A stretch of 64,000 nt of DNA from Paralichthys olivaceus (GCF_024713975.1 NC_091099.1:938501-1002500); one strand, 5' to 3'; shown: positions 17,511 to 32,700, counted from the first letter of the stretch. Notes: generated by a model not told the origin, from the sequence alone. Numbers and translations are program-made.

Positions 17511-17647
17511 TAAAGTGGAATCATGTATGAATCAAATCAGAACTCGACGATGATTTTGAAAGTTAATTTGTTTATTACTGATTGTGTTTCCTGGATTTCA
17601 AAATCCACGTACTTGAATATGCGAGAGAGGAACTGAAGATAAAATGG

Positions 17648-17653
17648 AATAAA
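17648..17653 (+). terminator. slc10a3 polyadenylation signal
   Basis: AATAAA about 520 bp after the stop codon is the first canonical signal downstream of slc10a3 and is followed by T-rich sequence. Assignment is by position. Confidence 0.5.
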
Positions 17654-17669
17654 AAGAACTTTGTTGAAG

Positions 17670-20600
17670 CAGAGTTGAGTTTGTCAGTGTCGCTGCAGAA
17701 TCCACTCGTGTTTGATTCAGACAAACTGGGACCAGGCTGCGTTTGACGGGAACAACGGGCTGCGGTTGTTTGCACTTTGCCGTTTTCTTGTTCCGCTTCT
17801 GCTCAGCGATGACAGGACCGATGGTTGTTCTGTGTTTTGCATATTCAAAGATCAGTTTCACAATGTGTGTTGACGTTTCTGTGAAGGGCGTTTCACTCAG
17901 ATATCCCTGGATTAATGCTGCTGATACCTGATCCTGTGTTTGTACAGTCGCCATGTTTGACTTCACAGTTTCCTAAGAGAAGTCGCAGGACATTGTTTCT
18001 TTCTTTTCCTGCGTGAGAAACTAAACTCGACGGGAACACGACACCTCACACACGTAGTCCTACAGAACCAAGTGGAGTTAAATGTTGTTTACTGGTACTT
18101 CTTGTTTGATGCTCTGTGGATCCAGGATTTTATTTCACACTTTCTTTAACAATAGAGAAACTATAACTAAACACAAAACAACACAACACAACACAACACA
18201 ACAATCTCCTTATGAAACCACATTTGGATCAGCACCAAGTCAAACACTCATGAATATCAGTCCTCTCCTCTGATTGTCTTCATCAAGATCCATAATTTAT
18301 TATTCTGTCAGGAATCAAGGAAAATGTTCAAAAACAGACAAAATTTATTGAAATTGATAATTATCACAATAAATGTCACATTATTATTATTTTTTTAAGT
18401 TAAATGTCAGATTTCTGCTCCTGAGTGAAGTTTCTGAGAGATTCTGTCAGGTTAGAAGTGTTCAACCAACCAGTTGAGTGTCATTGTCTCTTTTGAAACT
18501 TCCTTCAGTTGGTCAGAGTTTGGTTTCAGACGAACTGCTGCCGACACTAAAGGAGAAGTCTGTGTGGAACATGACCTCAGCTCAGTAACTTATTCTGAGG
18601 ACGAGGTCCAGGTTCAATCAGTTTCCTGTTGTTGAACAACACGTTACAACAGGTCAACAAGCGGAGCTGACAGCAGCAGACTCACAATGTGGGTCACAGT
18701 CCACAACTGGAAAGACTCACAGAGCTCAAAGTCCACCGTGACCACACAGCCTTTATTTTATTTTGTGGAAGAGATAATGACACAGTGTAGACATGCATTC
18801 AAACCTCTGTATACACAGTCAAATTATACTTTAGATGATAATAACAGATCTCCTGAACCTTCTTGTAACTCAGTGGAGGGAGGAGGTGGGTCAGAGAAGA
18901 GCTCGATTAATGTGGAGTGGATTCTATTACAGGAGGCAGATCCAGGATCTGTTTTACTTTCTTAAAGGTTGTGAGATAAGCTGCTTTTCTACATGAGAAA
19001 TTCAAGCTCACACGTTCTCCACCAAGTCCAAACAGTCCCCTCATGAAACCAACGCTTCAATTCACAAGATCCAGATTTGATTTGGATCTGCACCAGATGG
19101 ACGCCTGATATTTAGATCCATGAATCATTCTCTGAGCAATTATGTTGACAAGAGAGGAAACTTCCTGGATCCGTCCTCTGATCATTCTTCTTCCCGCCCC
19201 TCCGCATCATTTCATGGAATTCAGTTGAGTGTTGTTTGCGTAATCCTGCTAACACACAAACACACAAACTCCTAGTTGGAGATAATCTACACAACAACCT
19301 CCACAGCTCCAGCAGTGAGCGATCTGTTCCTGCGCCAGATGTTTTAATGTTCCTTCATTTACACGAGCTTTGACTGAGCTCTCAGGAATGTAGCACAGCT
19401 GTAAAGCCTCCAGGCCGAGGGCTGTGTTTCCAGGGGAGGAGGGAGAAGTTCTCGTCTTTGTACTTCGCACCAGCGCAGACAATGATTTTTCAAAAGAGCG
19501 GCAGGATCTATGAGTCATGACCTCCCACGTTAAAACTGTTTCTTTCACTTTGCTGTTCGTTGCTCTCCGCACCTTCTGTATCTCTCATGTGAAATCTTGT
19601 CTTCGGGGTCAGATGAACTCAATTCACCTCGACTGGTAAATGTATCTTGATGCATTCTGAGGGATTACGTCAACTTCTGCATTATATACCTGATGAACTC
19701 TCCATCGCTCATTCAGGTCCCAGCTTGTTGCAGCCTGCAGCCTCGTCTTTTGTGGGATATTAAATCTAAAAGTGATAATAGTTCTGAATTTCTCCTCTAC
19801 TGTCTGATTGTTTTCTCCTTTTTCTATGGTTACAATAGAGTTTTGTTACCATATGAGTGTGTCGAGGACAAAACTGTTGCCTGAGCTACACTGCTGCAAC
19901 TTCAATCAGCTGTTTAAACCTTTAAATGTATTGCATTTTCTCTCCCTCTCTCTATATGTATTAGTTTTATATATATATATATATTGTGCACTTTTAATAC
20001 CTTCTTATTGCTGCCTAGAACAAAGAGTCCTGGACACATTACCAGTGTTTGTTTTTCATGTTGAAACTATTTTCCTTAACTTTAACTTTATCTCTCGTCC
20101 CAGTTGTTGGTGTAACTTTGATTTGAAGTTTCCCAGCAAAAAATCTTTCAGCAAACAAACGTCATTCACACAATTAAAACAGTTTAAGAACCATTTTTAA
20201 AATATGACTTCATTTACAGCTCGATCATTTTTTCTGCACTTTTCTCGTCTTCACGACCAAAAGTGTTTTTCACAGACTGCGGTCGGTCCTCCAGCACAAC
20301 GTTGCTCACCTACTCAGGCCTCCAGTGACTGCGGCTCCCTCATGATTCAGACAGGAGCTACTGCAGCTGTGTGTGTGTGTGTGTGTGTCCCCAGGTGTCA
20401 CTGTGTTGTTGTTCACCGAGCTGACAGCTGATGATGCTCTGCCTCGCGGGTTCCTCTGCACTCAGCACCCTGTTTATATTTCTATCCTGCACATTAGTGG
20501 CACAATAGGAAGAGAGAGACGTTAAAAATTCATGAGGACACGTTGCATCAAGTTTTCATGAGTTCCTCTCGCCGGCTCCCATGAGACGGGTTTTCTGCTG

Positions 20601-20715
20601 CAGTCGAGATGAGAAGTCCAGAAATCACTAAAGGCTCAGGAGCACTCTGCTCTCTGAGAGGAGAGATCTTCACAGGAGAACTCCAGGGGCAAGATGGAGG
20701 CCGCTGCTGCACAGT

Positions 20716-20773
<58 letters not shown>

Positions 20774-21230
20774 ACCTGGAACCAGTCAAAACACTTATCT
20801 GATTAAACTATGACTCAACATCTTTTATGTTTCGTGATGAGGTGTTGAGAAACTCTGAGTTGCAGCTCGACACAGTGAGCGAGTGACAGATATTTGATAG
20901 AAACAGGAAACACTGATGGTTCCTGTTCTCATGCACACACAGACACACACACACAACAGTGTCGTGTTGTCTGTTGTGTACATTCGTCTGCAGCACAGTC
21001 ACATGAGCACGTTTACAAGATAAAGGGTTTTAAAATGTGTTCGTGAGGCGTTCAGACACACAACCATGATGTTTATCCTGACAAGAGTGTAACAGAACAG
21101 GAGACAACACTATACAACATTACATAACATCACACACAACAACACAACAACTCAGGACACGAGTGAACACAAGACAACACAACTCATCAGTGGTGCAGAA
21201 ACTCCGAGTTAGTTCATGGTTGTCCCATGT
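17670..21230. other. Intergenic spacer between slc10a3 and fanca
   Basis: I see no supported gene here. It contains an (ACAAC)n tract (about 18176-18203), a (GT)n tract (20369-20388), (AC)26 (20721-20772) and AC/AAC-rich sequence at 21100-21190. Small reading frames in this interval have no flanking splice sites or family similarity that I recognise. Confidence 0.5.
20721..20772. repeat. (AC)26 microsatellite
   Basis: Fifty-two bases of pure AC dinucleotide in the slc10a3-fanca spacer. Confidence 0.95.
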
Positions 21231-21248
21231 GACGGGCTGCTCTCTCCT

Positions 21249-21345
21249 GATTGGCTGTAGAACAATAACAAAGAAGAGCGGGAGGAAACATGGAGGAGGA
21301 GAAGAAGAGGAGGAGAAGAGGAGAAGAAGAAGAAGAGGAGAAACA
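21249..21345 (+). promoter_or_regulatory. fanca promoter region: inverted CCAAT box and purine tract
   Basis: GATTGG at 21249-21254 is an inverted CCAAT (NF-Y) core about 190 bp upstream of the fanca ATG. Next, about 21292-21345 is an almost pure GGA/GAA purine tract of about 50 bp. A similar purine tract lies upstream of chmp1a. These are plausible promoter elements; no start site can be fixed. Confidence 0.4.
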
Positions 21346-21442
21346 TGGAGCCACAGACACTGAATTAATCCTGTGAAACTGATTGAATATGATTTTATAA
21401 ATCACTCAGCGGCGGAGACGGTTTGTTGAAGCTTCATTTAAA

Positions 21443-24400
21443 ATGTCAGTGAACACTTCCTGTGAGGAGACGAGTGTGTTCAGGCTCCTCGGTGAGTTTA
21501 TTTAAATCCATCTGATCATTAACACTTTAATCATTTAACACTTTAATCATTTAACACTTTAATCATTTAACACTTTAACTGAACTGAGTGAAAACGTTTG
21601 TTCAACATTCATCCTGGTGCTCGAACCACATTTAACCACATGACGTCTGTGACACGTGACAGAGTAAAGACCTGAGGTTCGTGGTGATGACGTGACAAAC
21701 ACCTGTAATAATAATATGTACACGAAACACATCTGTCACTTTCCCTCCTGACACGTGTCACGTGTTTAATCATAGTTTTCATTGGGCCACACATTCTACA
21801 TCTGCTGTACGTCTGACTGAGTCTATGTGTGAGGCGTGTCCTCGTGAACATGTGTCACGCGTGTTCCTCCTGTTGTTTCCCCAGCGGGTCGCGTGGTGAA
21901 GAGGCCGAGGCAGGAGGATGGTCAGCGGCTGCAGGAAGCAGCGATTCAGCTGCTGGAGCAGCAGCAGAACCTGAGCCGTCTCCTCAGGGAGGTGTCTGTG
22001 AGTGAGAGACCGTCCTTCACTTTACATCATGTTATAGCATTGACGGTAAATACACAGGTTCAATGTCATTCACCGCTCTCGTGTTGACCGGAGATCAGGA
22101 AGCGACCAGAACCCTCGTGAGTGTGTTTGTACGAGCAGGAAATGAAATGACAACTAAAAACAAAAGTCAACGACAGTTCAGGGAAGTAGAACGGATTTTA
22201 AAGAATAATCAAAGCTCACATCTCCTCAGGTTGGATCCAGTCGGAGGACTGAACTCGGAAGTTACTGACTTTTCTCTATTTTGTTATTAATGTAACTCCG
22301 ATGTTGTTTTGTAGGATCTAGATCGGTGCCGTCAGACTGGAGACCAGAGACCTGCAGCTGGAGGCATCACAGGGTCTCTGCTGGGTGAGTGTTCGGTGCC
22401 AACCAGCGCTCGACATCAGTTTTACTCGTAGACTGTAAATGAAGATGGACGATGTGACGGCCTCCTAACGTGAAGCCAAATCACCTTGAACGCCCCCCTG
22501 TTGGCTGGATGCAGTATAGGTCATGAACCCTGCCTCCTCCATGTTAGCAGATGGGACATGAATCGAACAAAAAAATCAGAGCAGACATTTTTCTTAAAGA
22601 TGGTGTCTGTTATTTCAGGAAGTGGTTTTACACATCATGTCTTTGTTTTTATTCACAATGAAGGGACAAGAATCATGAGAATGGTTCCTGCTCAGAACGG
22701 GGGTTTCACATGTTGACAGGTGGTGAATGCTGTGATCTCCAGCATGTGTTGTTTTACTCACGGACAGAGCGTGAGCTGAGGCGTCGGGCCACGGAGCTGG
22801 GCGTCCCGGTGGCCGTGCTGTCGGTGAAGTTGATACTGGAGAGACTGACGGAGATCACCGCAACTGAAGGAGACGAGGACGAGAGGCGAGAGCTGCTCAC
22901 TTCCTCTCAGAGAGTAAGTATGTGACAGTGGCATTTTCATTTGTGGTATAATCCAAGGTGAGCATTCAGTCAGAGCCCAGCTGCAACATTCTTTGTCTAA
23001 AGGAGCAGTCGAACGTTTACCAGCAACATGTCTGAGTGTTTCTCTGCAGCTCTCAGTTGAACTGTGGTGCAGGTTTGTGGTCATAGATCCGTCCGTCCAT
23101 TATCTACACCACAAATGCTTTGAAGGCTGCAAGGGCGGATGAGGTCGTTCCCAGCTGACACTCTGTGAGAGGTGGGCTCCACCCTGGACATGTCTCAACG
23201 AGACTCAGAGACAAACAAGTCCTTTACTCTCACGCAGTCGATTTATAGTCTCCAGTTATACTGACCCCAATCTGCATGTCTCCGGACGGAGGAAGTCAGA
23301 GAACCCGGAGAAAAAACCAAAACAGAAGTCACATGGGTTCTTCACCTAAAACTACATGTGCACTAATTTTTAAGTTTTAAAGAATCAGTATGTTTTTATT
23401 TCCTGCAAGCGACCAACTGAAAAAAACAAAGTCTCCTTTGTCTGTCAGCATCGTTAGTGTGATACATCACTGTCTTCTAGCTCATCTCTAATCTCTTCGT
23501 GGGCCAGTGAAGTGCAGTGTTGAATCTGGACATGTGAGACGATTCTGTGAGTCGAGCTGAACTTGACAAACAGGTGAACAGTGTTTGGTTCATCTGGTTG
23601 TTAGTTTGTTTGTCAGCGAGATAATGTAAAACCTACTTAACTTAGTGACATAGGAGAATTTTCTCAGGGACATATTCGTGGATCTTGAGGTCAGATTTCT
23701 GATGTATTGAGAGGACTCATATCTATGAGTGTGTGAAGTTTCTAGTATTCCAGTATCTAGTTTCTGCTTTACTCCGATCTCCTGAACATGCTGTCTGCCT
23801 CAGTGTTGTGTCTGTTGTGAGATCTGTGTGTAGTTACTGTTTCCACTGTGTGAGGTTGAGTCACTTCACTTCGCCTCCCTGCTGATTCATGGTTCGGTTA
23901 TACCAGTTAGAAATTACAGCTCAGTGCTTCACAGATCTGCTGACAGATGATTACATTGCTCACCATTGTTCGGTGGAAGCAGCAGGAGGCTCCACCCTGA
24001 CTTTGTCTTTCTTCACTACGTGATCCTCGTTCAGAGCATGTTTTATATTAAAGTCCCGTGTCTGTCCTCTTCAGGTCCAACTGTGTGTCCTGCTGGAGTC
24101 CAGCAGAGAACTGATGTCACAGGGAGCCCTCTGCCCTAAACTGCTTTGGCAGGAGTACAGGAGGGATCAGGTGTGTGTGTGTGTGTGTTCGCAGCATAGA
24201 CTGTACATGAGGCCTTTAAATGGCCTTTACTTCTCATGACCTTTTACAACATTTGAAATTCCATTGACAGGGTTTCTACGGGTCTTTAAGAAATCCAACT
24301 GCATTCTCATTCTCCTCTGAAGGTCCCAAGTTAAATCACGTTGTTCTGGCTTTGGTCTGTTCATGAGCTTTGAAGTTGGATTGTGAGGGAAAAAAACATG

Positions 24401-27400
24401 GACGCCGTAAACAAAAGGTGTTTTAATTGGATGTTGAGAGCGTTTCAACGACACTGTGTGATAATGTTTATGTCAGAGACACGAGTCAAAGAGCAGGAAA
24501 ATGTGTGGCCGACAGATAAATCCTCTAAAATGTGCATGTCAGTCATTAAAACGTGTGTATTTACTAAAAAGGTGTTTGTTGCTTGTGAGAGATGAACAAA
24601 GTAAAACTAACGACTCTTAAACTAAGTTTCTAATGTGTTTTTTTACAGAAGCTCCCCACGCTGGAGCTGGTGATGCATCTTCACTGCTGCAGCATCCTCT
24701 CTCTGAAGTACATTTTAGAGACGTGAGAAAAGTTTGTTTGTTTTTCATCCAGATTTAAGAAAACTCTGTCGTCTTGGGCGTCAGATTCCGCTGCTGTGGA
24801 GCGCGTCGGGAACATCCAGGGATCAATGTCACGACTGCTCGTAGAGACAGAGACAAAGAAAGTCCTTTGGGATTTTAGTCTGTTAATTCGCCGAATAACT
24901 GAATTTAAACTTTCCCCTGAACTCTAATGGTTCAAATGTGAAAACCATTGAGATATTTTATTTTAAAAACTAAAGCCTGACCAATTTATCGGTTTGCCAA
25001 TTTTACTGTTGACTTATCGGCATCTTTATTTATTATTTAAGTTTATGGTTGAACTGTTAAAACCAACCATTTAAATTTTATGTTGGATTAGTTACAAGTT
25101 GTGCAATTTCAAAAAAAAAGAAAAAGTTCTGTTCATGGAAGTGTGAGGTTTTAACGGATCCTTTATTCAAATCTAAAAATTCAAATCATATGACAATGTT
25201 TTTAATGCACAATGATGACAAATCATGTAGATTTAACAATTAGCATCATTTCAAAGTAAAGCAGAAAAGACGGAGGCAGATCAGGTCAGATCCATAACTT
25301 TATTCTTCATGGAATTTACAGCAGGAGACACAGTTTGGTTTTCATAGCAGCTCTTTGGTTGTAGTAAGAAACATGCTGAAACATTTCCCTCTCTCTCTCT
25401 GTCTCCGTCGTTCAGTGATGAGGGTGTGAGGGTTTGCTTGGCGTCTCAGCTGAAGGCTCTGTGCAGCTGGACGCCTCCGCAGGAGGACGAGGAGACCGAA
25501 CAAGTTCAGCTCAAAGTGTTGTCAAGTAAGAACCACAGATTTCAGTGTTTCAGTCTGAAAACTGAGTTGTGGCACGTGAAGTTTATTCCTTGTCCCTGCT
25601 TACGATGAATATGAGACAGGATGTGGTGTGTTTCCAGCGGTCGTTGGCGTCCTGGTGGGATGTGGCTTTGAGCTGAACTCTGAAGCAGCAGCTCCAGAGC
25701 GGAGGAGGATCTCTCTGCTCTGCTGCTCACTGCTCGATGAACTGCTCTTCTGTGAGTCTGCGTGTCTCTGTCCCACTTATTCTGTCCTGTGATGATTAAA
25801 TATTTAGTAAAGTACTTTGTTTCACACCTCGGGGCGATGAAAGCTATTTTCTACTTCTTAAGACATTTAATTTGAGTATTTTCCTCTTTTTTGCTTTTTG
25901 AACATGTCACTTTTTTCCTGTCATCCTTCTCCAGGGCTTCTGGACACTGTGGACAAGAGTCTCACATCACAGTCGGCTGGAGCAGGACCTGAGCTTTGGT
26001 TCTTTGCTTTTTGTATTTTTGTCTTTGTCTCTTTCTGAAGACCTCAGTAGAAAAACGATTGCAAGACAAAGATGGAGAACATACACTGATAATTAGCAAA
26101 TTACAAACACTCATAGATTCCAGTCCCCTCAAAAAACATCCTGTTTCACAATGTTAAAGAAAGTGATAAAAGATCTTCTGGATCCACACAAACATGGAAT
26201 GAGTTCTTTCTTTCTGGCCTCATACATGTTGCTGACAAACAATGAAAACATTAAAACCTCGTGGAGGTTATTAATCGAGCCAGAGCGACACACCAACACT
26301 GGTGGTCCATCGTTAACGACAGTCTGTGGTGTGTGACCCTGGCTTGATTAATAACCTCAGTTCAGTTTTGAGCTCATCATCAGCTTCGTCTGGAGCTTCA
26401 TGTCGACCCTCCCTAGATTTTCCTGCTCACCACAGAACTTTTCAAGTTCTGCAGTACGGCAGCTGACCAGGTGATTTTTAGGTTCTGCTCAGTTCTCTGT
26501 AAACTCTCGACAGCGCGGTGTAAGAACTCGTTGCGTGTCTGGTCCTGAGACGCTGAAGCTGTGCACCTGGTGCTTACGACCACACTGTGCTTTAATCATC
26601 GTAACTGTCAGCTCAGTCTGCCCCATGCACACGGAGTCACAGCCATCGTTTGAGTCTGTCTGCAGCATTGAGCCGTTTTGCTTGACATTACTTCTCTACT
26701 CTTTGTATCGTGCAGGATTCAAATATTTGACGCTTCATTATGCGGAGTTTCAGCGTCAGCCGAGGCCGTTCGGCGTTTCTTCACACACTCCCTCACTCAG
26801 GCTCTGACTTATAAGCCTCGACTCACAGGTAAAGACAAGCGAAAGATAATTTTTAACAGCTTGATTTGCTTAAACTGATCTGACAAGAACTTTAAATGAG
26901 GTCAGAAAATTCAGGCTTTAAAAGACCGTAGAATGAAAACTCTAAAAACTCTGGGAGAGAAACAACTAAACCATATTTTCTCAGTGTCAGACGCCATCGC
27001 TCTGCAGAACGACTGGACCTTTGCGAAAGCCAACCCCTTGTTAATGTCTCTTTTCCGTAAGGTAAATATTAGTTTCAAGAAGGTAAACGTGCAGGATATT
27101 AACCTTTATATGTTTTTATTTATGAATAATCAGCCGAAACAAAGAATTGTGTAGTTTTGTTATGATGATCCATTATTATATCATGATACCTGAAGACTGT
27201 AGATTTGAAGGTAATGAAAACTACGATTCTCATCATTATGTTTTTTATTATATCACATTCTGCTCTTAAAGGCTGTTTGTGTCCTCGGACCTGTTGACTG
27301 GTCTCTGTCTCTGTCTCAGCTGGCTGTGATCTTCAGCGTGGAGCTGCTGCTGCGTCACCTGCAGCAGGTTCTGGAGACGCACGAGGTCAACTGGAAACAC

Positions 27401-29722
27401 GTCCTGTGCTTCCTGTCCACGCTGCTGGTTTATAACCCCTCGGCTCCGCCCAGCCTCAGAGGTAAACAGGAAGGACGGAGCCGCGGGATTTCAGTGATTC
27501 CTGTATTATTGGATGAACGTGTTTTATTATCCTTACAAGCAATTCGACCATTTTGATGACAAACATTAATGATGTGTGTATTCACAGTCACTCAAACATA
27601 AAACTCACTTTCATCAAGCTGCAGATTCAAGCTTAAATAAGATGTATTATTTCTTTTCTGTGTCTGTGCTTCTATCAGAGCTGCTGTCCCGGCTGCTGAC
27701 TTCTGCTTTTGAAGGCTATGACTTGGAGCACATGATAACGGCCTTCCTGTTGGCTCGGCAGGGGGCGCTAGAGGGAGCCGGCATCTTCTCCTCCTACAGC
27801 GACTGGTTCAAGGTTTCCCATCATTTTAGTTTTAACCAGGGTCGTAAACATAAATAAATAAGGATTCATTTCTTTCTGTGGATGTTCAGCATCGTGCTGA
27901 TTAAAATGCTCATTTGTTGAATTTGTGACTTTGGTGATATTCACATTGTTGATATTGATGCTGTTTGTGTTGTACTCCCACGTGCCTGGCTCTGCCTCTT
28001 CAGATGTCTTTTGGTGGCAGCAGTGGCTTCCACGCATCGAGTAAGAAATCTCTGGTGTTCCTGTTGAAGTTCCTCTCGGACCTGGTTCCTTTTGAGCCCC
28101 CGCAGTACCTCAAGGTGACACGCAGCAGCCCTGTTCTCTGCTCATCATGGACAACCTCAATGTGCTGGATACTTACATACACGATGTGTTCCCTTTTAGA
28201 TCAGACCAGGTTTTAATGACGAGCAAAGAAGCAAAAACATTGTGAAATTGTTATAGATAGAAAAACAGCACGGGCATATGACAGTATGTTCTACATGTGA
28301 GGAAAATAAACATTTACAAATACTTAATATTTGTGCTGAAAGGTTTTTCACCTGTTAGGTTCATGTCCTCCACCCTCCGTTTATCCCTGTGAAGCACCGC
28401 AGCCTCCTGATGGAGTACATCTCTCTGGCCAAGACCAGGCTCGCTGACCTCAAGGTACAAATTAAAATCCCTGCATGAAGGAATTTCTCTTCAACACAAC
28501 ATTTCTGCATCGTTTAGAAGTTTTCGCATCGAAACTACAACATGCAACACTACGATGTGATGACTGTATAATTGTGGTTAGTGTCCCTGAAGTTCTGTCT
28601 GTCTGTCTCCATGTCCCCACGCAGGAGTCAGTGGAGGACATGGGTTTATATGAGGATATTTCTGGTGCAGGTGGAGCATCAGGATCAACACAGGTAACAG
28701 CGACACCCAGTGGTCACGCCAGGCTCCTTCATCTCCTTAAATCATTATTTATGTCGTGAGTTGTTGTTGTGAAGTTACTCTCTGTTATTCTAAGTTCTGC
28801 ATCAGTGGTTAGTGTGTGGTGGGTTAATAAAGTTGTATAATAATATATATTAATGTATAATATGTCTGCAGCCCCAGTGCCAGGCTGTGCAGGATGTGGA
28901 GAAGGCCGTGTCTCTGTTTGAGAGCACAGGAAGAATCTCCGCCACAGTCATGGAGGCCAGGTACACAGTCAGATTATCACCAGACGCAAGTTCCTTAAAA
29001 TCAAAAAGTAACTGACACCTGTCTCCTCTCACAGTATTTTCCGGAGGCCGTATTTCCTGACTCGATTCCTTCCTGCTCTGCTGAAGCCAAGAGTGGTGAG
29101 CACCTTCCGCTTACGTTGGTATAAAGTTATAAACAGAGGGGATCGCTGATTAAAACAATTCTATGCTGTCACATATCAAACCTCTGAAGTGAAGTTCACC
29201 CATCTTTAAATTACAGCTTCCTGTGAAGGCTGACGGTCGGATGAGTCTCATAGAAGCTTTGAAAAAGTGAGTCTAGATTTATTGTCCATCAGTGTCTCTG
29301 TGGAAGAAAATAAGCTGCTTCTCGATCCCATTTATTTCTGATAAATGATTTCATTGTGTATAGATTCTATATTATGGTTCTGTTTTCAGAGCTGACAAGA
29401 TCCCTGCCGCACAGTACTCGTCTTACGTGGAGTCTTGCCAGAGACAGAGACGACAGGATAGTGGGTATCCTCCCGGTTTACAAAAATAGGAAGAGATTTG
29501 ACATTGAGTGAAGTCTACGGACACGAGCTGATCTTCTAACCTTGTTTGAACTCATCCACTGATTTCTGTTATCGTTCGTGTTGTGTGCTGACGTCGGGTG
29601 TTTTCAGGAAGTGCCGTGTGTTTGGACGCCGCTGACGATCCTCTGGAGGTCCTGAAGGTTCAGCTGCAGGAGTTCAGACGGCTGGTCGTTGATGGAAATG
29701 ACGGAGGTAGGCAGATGAAGGG

Positions 29723-29765
<43 letters not shown>

Positions 29766-32700
29766 CTGTGGTTTGTAGTGTATTTTTTCAAGTAGTACTA
29801 ATAAGGTTTTAGATCTCCTCAACTCAAGGTGATGGTCAAAGATGTGTTTTCGTCGTTATGTTCTCGGTGGTTTCCTGTTTCATTTAGATTTATTTGTCTC
29901 AGTGGGTGCAGATCATCTTTCTCTAGATCCCCTGAAATGTTTTCACGTGTTTTTTTCAAGTCTGTGGAGTTTCTCACAGACGTGCACCACATCAGCAGCT
30001 TTACACTCACACTCCCTGACTCACACTGAGCCTCTGAATCTGTGAATCCCTCGTGTCCTCGTCTCTGATGCGTCCTCAGACATGATGGCGCAGCTGTCCA
30101 GGGTCTCACACACGCTCAGTGTCGTCTTCCCTGGTCGTCCCGATGAGCTCATCGGACAAACTGTCATCGAAGTTCGCGTAGACGTTCCCCTGTCCCCTGA
30201 GCTACATGTCAAAGTATGTACTCATGAAGTACAGTCTTCTTCTGCTGCACCAGTTCATGTAGTGTGTGTGTCGTATGTTCATGTATTCCTCATATCCTCA
30301 GGTCATCAACATGATCCTCAGAAACTTCTGCCAGTGCATGTTAGACACTTCTCGAGCAAATCCCCCGAATAAGTGAGTCTTTGAAATTCATACAAATATT
30401 CGAAGATCAACTTGATTGTTGCTCAGAATTATATAAAATAACGCAAATGTACAGATATTTAGCAGCTGTCCACTGTTTGTATCCGTTCAGACAGAACCCG
30501 TGGGCCTCCAGGTTTGTCGGTGTGCTGCTCGGCAACACACAGCTGATGTCCAGCCTCATACACAGACTCTGGGACCTGTTTCATAATCAGGTACATGGAT
30601 TAATAATCACACACTCTCAACAAGACATTTCTTGAAATTATCTGGAGCAACTGAGCTGAACGTAGTATTTTCAGGAGAATGTTTTTGCATCTGAAAGTCA
30701 AGGAAGTCAGTAAATTGAATCACTCGTGTCACAAACCTCTCTTCGACCACAGGGCTCCGTGCTGAGCGCCGCCCATGTGCTCGGTCTGGCGTCATTTGTA
30801 GTCCACCTCCACAACTCCGCGTCCCACAGTTCTCTGATTCAGCTGGTCCCACCCATCCTGCCCGAACCGGTACCTGTTGGAGAAGCTCTGAGCGCAGCGC
30901 TGGTGTGCAGCACACACACTGACATGCTCTTCTGTGTCAGGTGAGACTAGATTTTTACGGATGGACGGTGACGCACTTTTCTGTAGCTGAAACTGTCTGT
31001 GACCATTGGACGCTCCAGTGTGTGATGACGGTCTCTGGGACTCACACTCTCTCTTTGTCCTGTTTAGGTTTTGTTTGGCAGCTGTGTGTTACGGGACCTG
31101 CAGAGGAGACTCGCTGCCTCAGCAGCAGCAGCACGACTTCGTTCCCAGCAGCCTCTATAAGAAGGTATCACTTCCTGTTACGTGCCAGGACGTCATGGTT
31201 TTCATGTGTTAATAAATTACTGTGAAGCAGGAGAGAGGATCGATTCAATACCTTCTTAATAAATCTTCCTAACAGCAGCATGTGTTCACAACCCTCCTGC
31301 TTTTGTTGTAAACCTGAAGTGTGATTGTGTGTCTGTGTTCAGCTCCTCTATCTCATCCCGAGACTTTTGCCCGAGGCCAGAAGGACGACCGTCACTGCCG
31401 AAGGTGCGGTGGATGAATCCCAGGAGAAAAACCTGTGGAGCAGTGCCACAGATGCCAGCGCCACCTGGAGGACGACCGCATGGCGTCTGTGGAGACACGC
31501 AGCTTTTCACCAGCTAGAAAACAAACCAGAGTATCAGGTAAGATGGACGTAACGAAGCCCGGGCTCAGAATATGATGATGTGAGAGAATCTCTGGCTTTG
31601 TTGCTTCTGTTTGTTTGTGAAAAGAAATCGATCGATGGATTTATCTCATTGTCAACAACCTTTGTTTTGTTTGTCAAGCTGTCGTTCTCTGATTGGCTGG
31701 TTAATGAGCTCAGAGTACAGAGAAGTGAGGACGCTCTGTCAGACCCAGAACGGTAAAGACAGGGAACACACACACTCTCTTACAGGTGCCATTAGACACA
31801 CAACAGAAAGCCAATACACCGTGTGCGTGTGTGTGTTTGTGTGTGTGTGTGTAGTCAGGAGTACCAGCAGTGGGCCTGTCTGGAGCTTTTCTGGCCTCGT
31901 GCAGAGGAGCAGGGCGGCTGTGGAGGAGACATGAGGAGCCTCTGCTCCCATCTCCTCGATGCCGTCATGGACCAGCAGTTAAAGTGGGTCCACATGAAAA
32001 CGTGTGTCACGTTCAGTGTAATGCTGAATTGTAAAAAATTGTGATTGTTAGTTAAGTTAAGTATGACACAATTAAAACAATAAAACTAATAATATAAAAA
32101 CATATTAAATTAGAAAAGTGTTTTATGTCAACAGGGACCAGAGTCTGGAGAGGTTGCATCACCGAACCTCAGCCACCGGGACGTGTCTGCCTGACATCAT
32201 ATCCAGATTACAGGTGTGTTTGTGTGTTTGTGTATAAACAAGTTATAAACAATTAAAAAATATCATCGAGAGGATGTTTAATGAATCATAACCTGGAATA
32301 AACAATGATGGTGTGTAGGAGTTCGTCTGTGAGATGGAGGTGACCGGACTCTCTGGCAGCCGGAGTGGAAGAGCTGACGTGTGTGACTTCCTGTTCGAGT
32401 TCATTTCTCGGAGATGCTCCTCGGCGGTGAGCTCGATTTCCGCGTCTGTCGGCTCGGAGCTCAGCCTGCAACACACGCTGAACACATGGAACAGGTACAA
32501 TCACAGGATATGGTGTTTACATGGAACACTCAGTATACATAAGTGTATATATAACAAGTGTAGGTGCCTCACTGACACATAAACAGAGAGGAGGACATCG
32601 CAGACGGAACATTTCCTTCATTCGCTCTGAATCCAAAGGAACGAATGATTCAATGATACATTTTTGGAACATCACGCTCTGACGTTTCCTGTGTGACATC

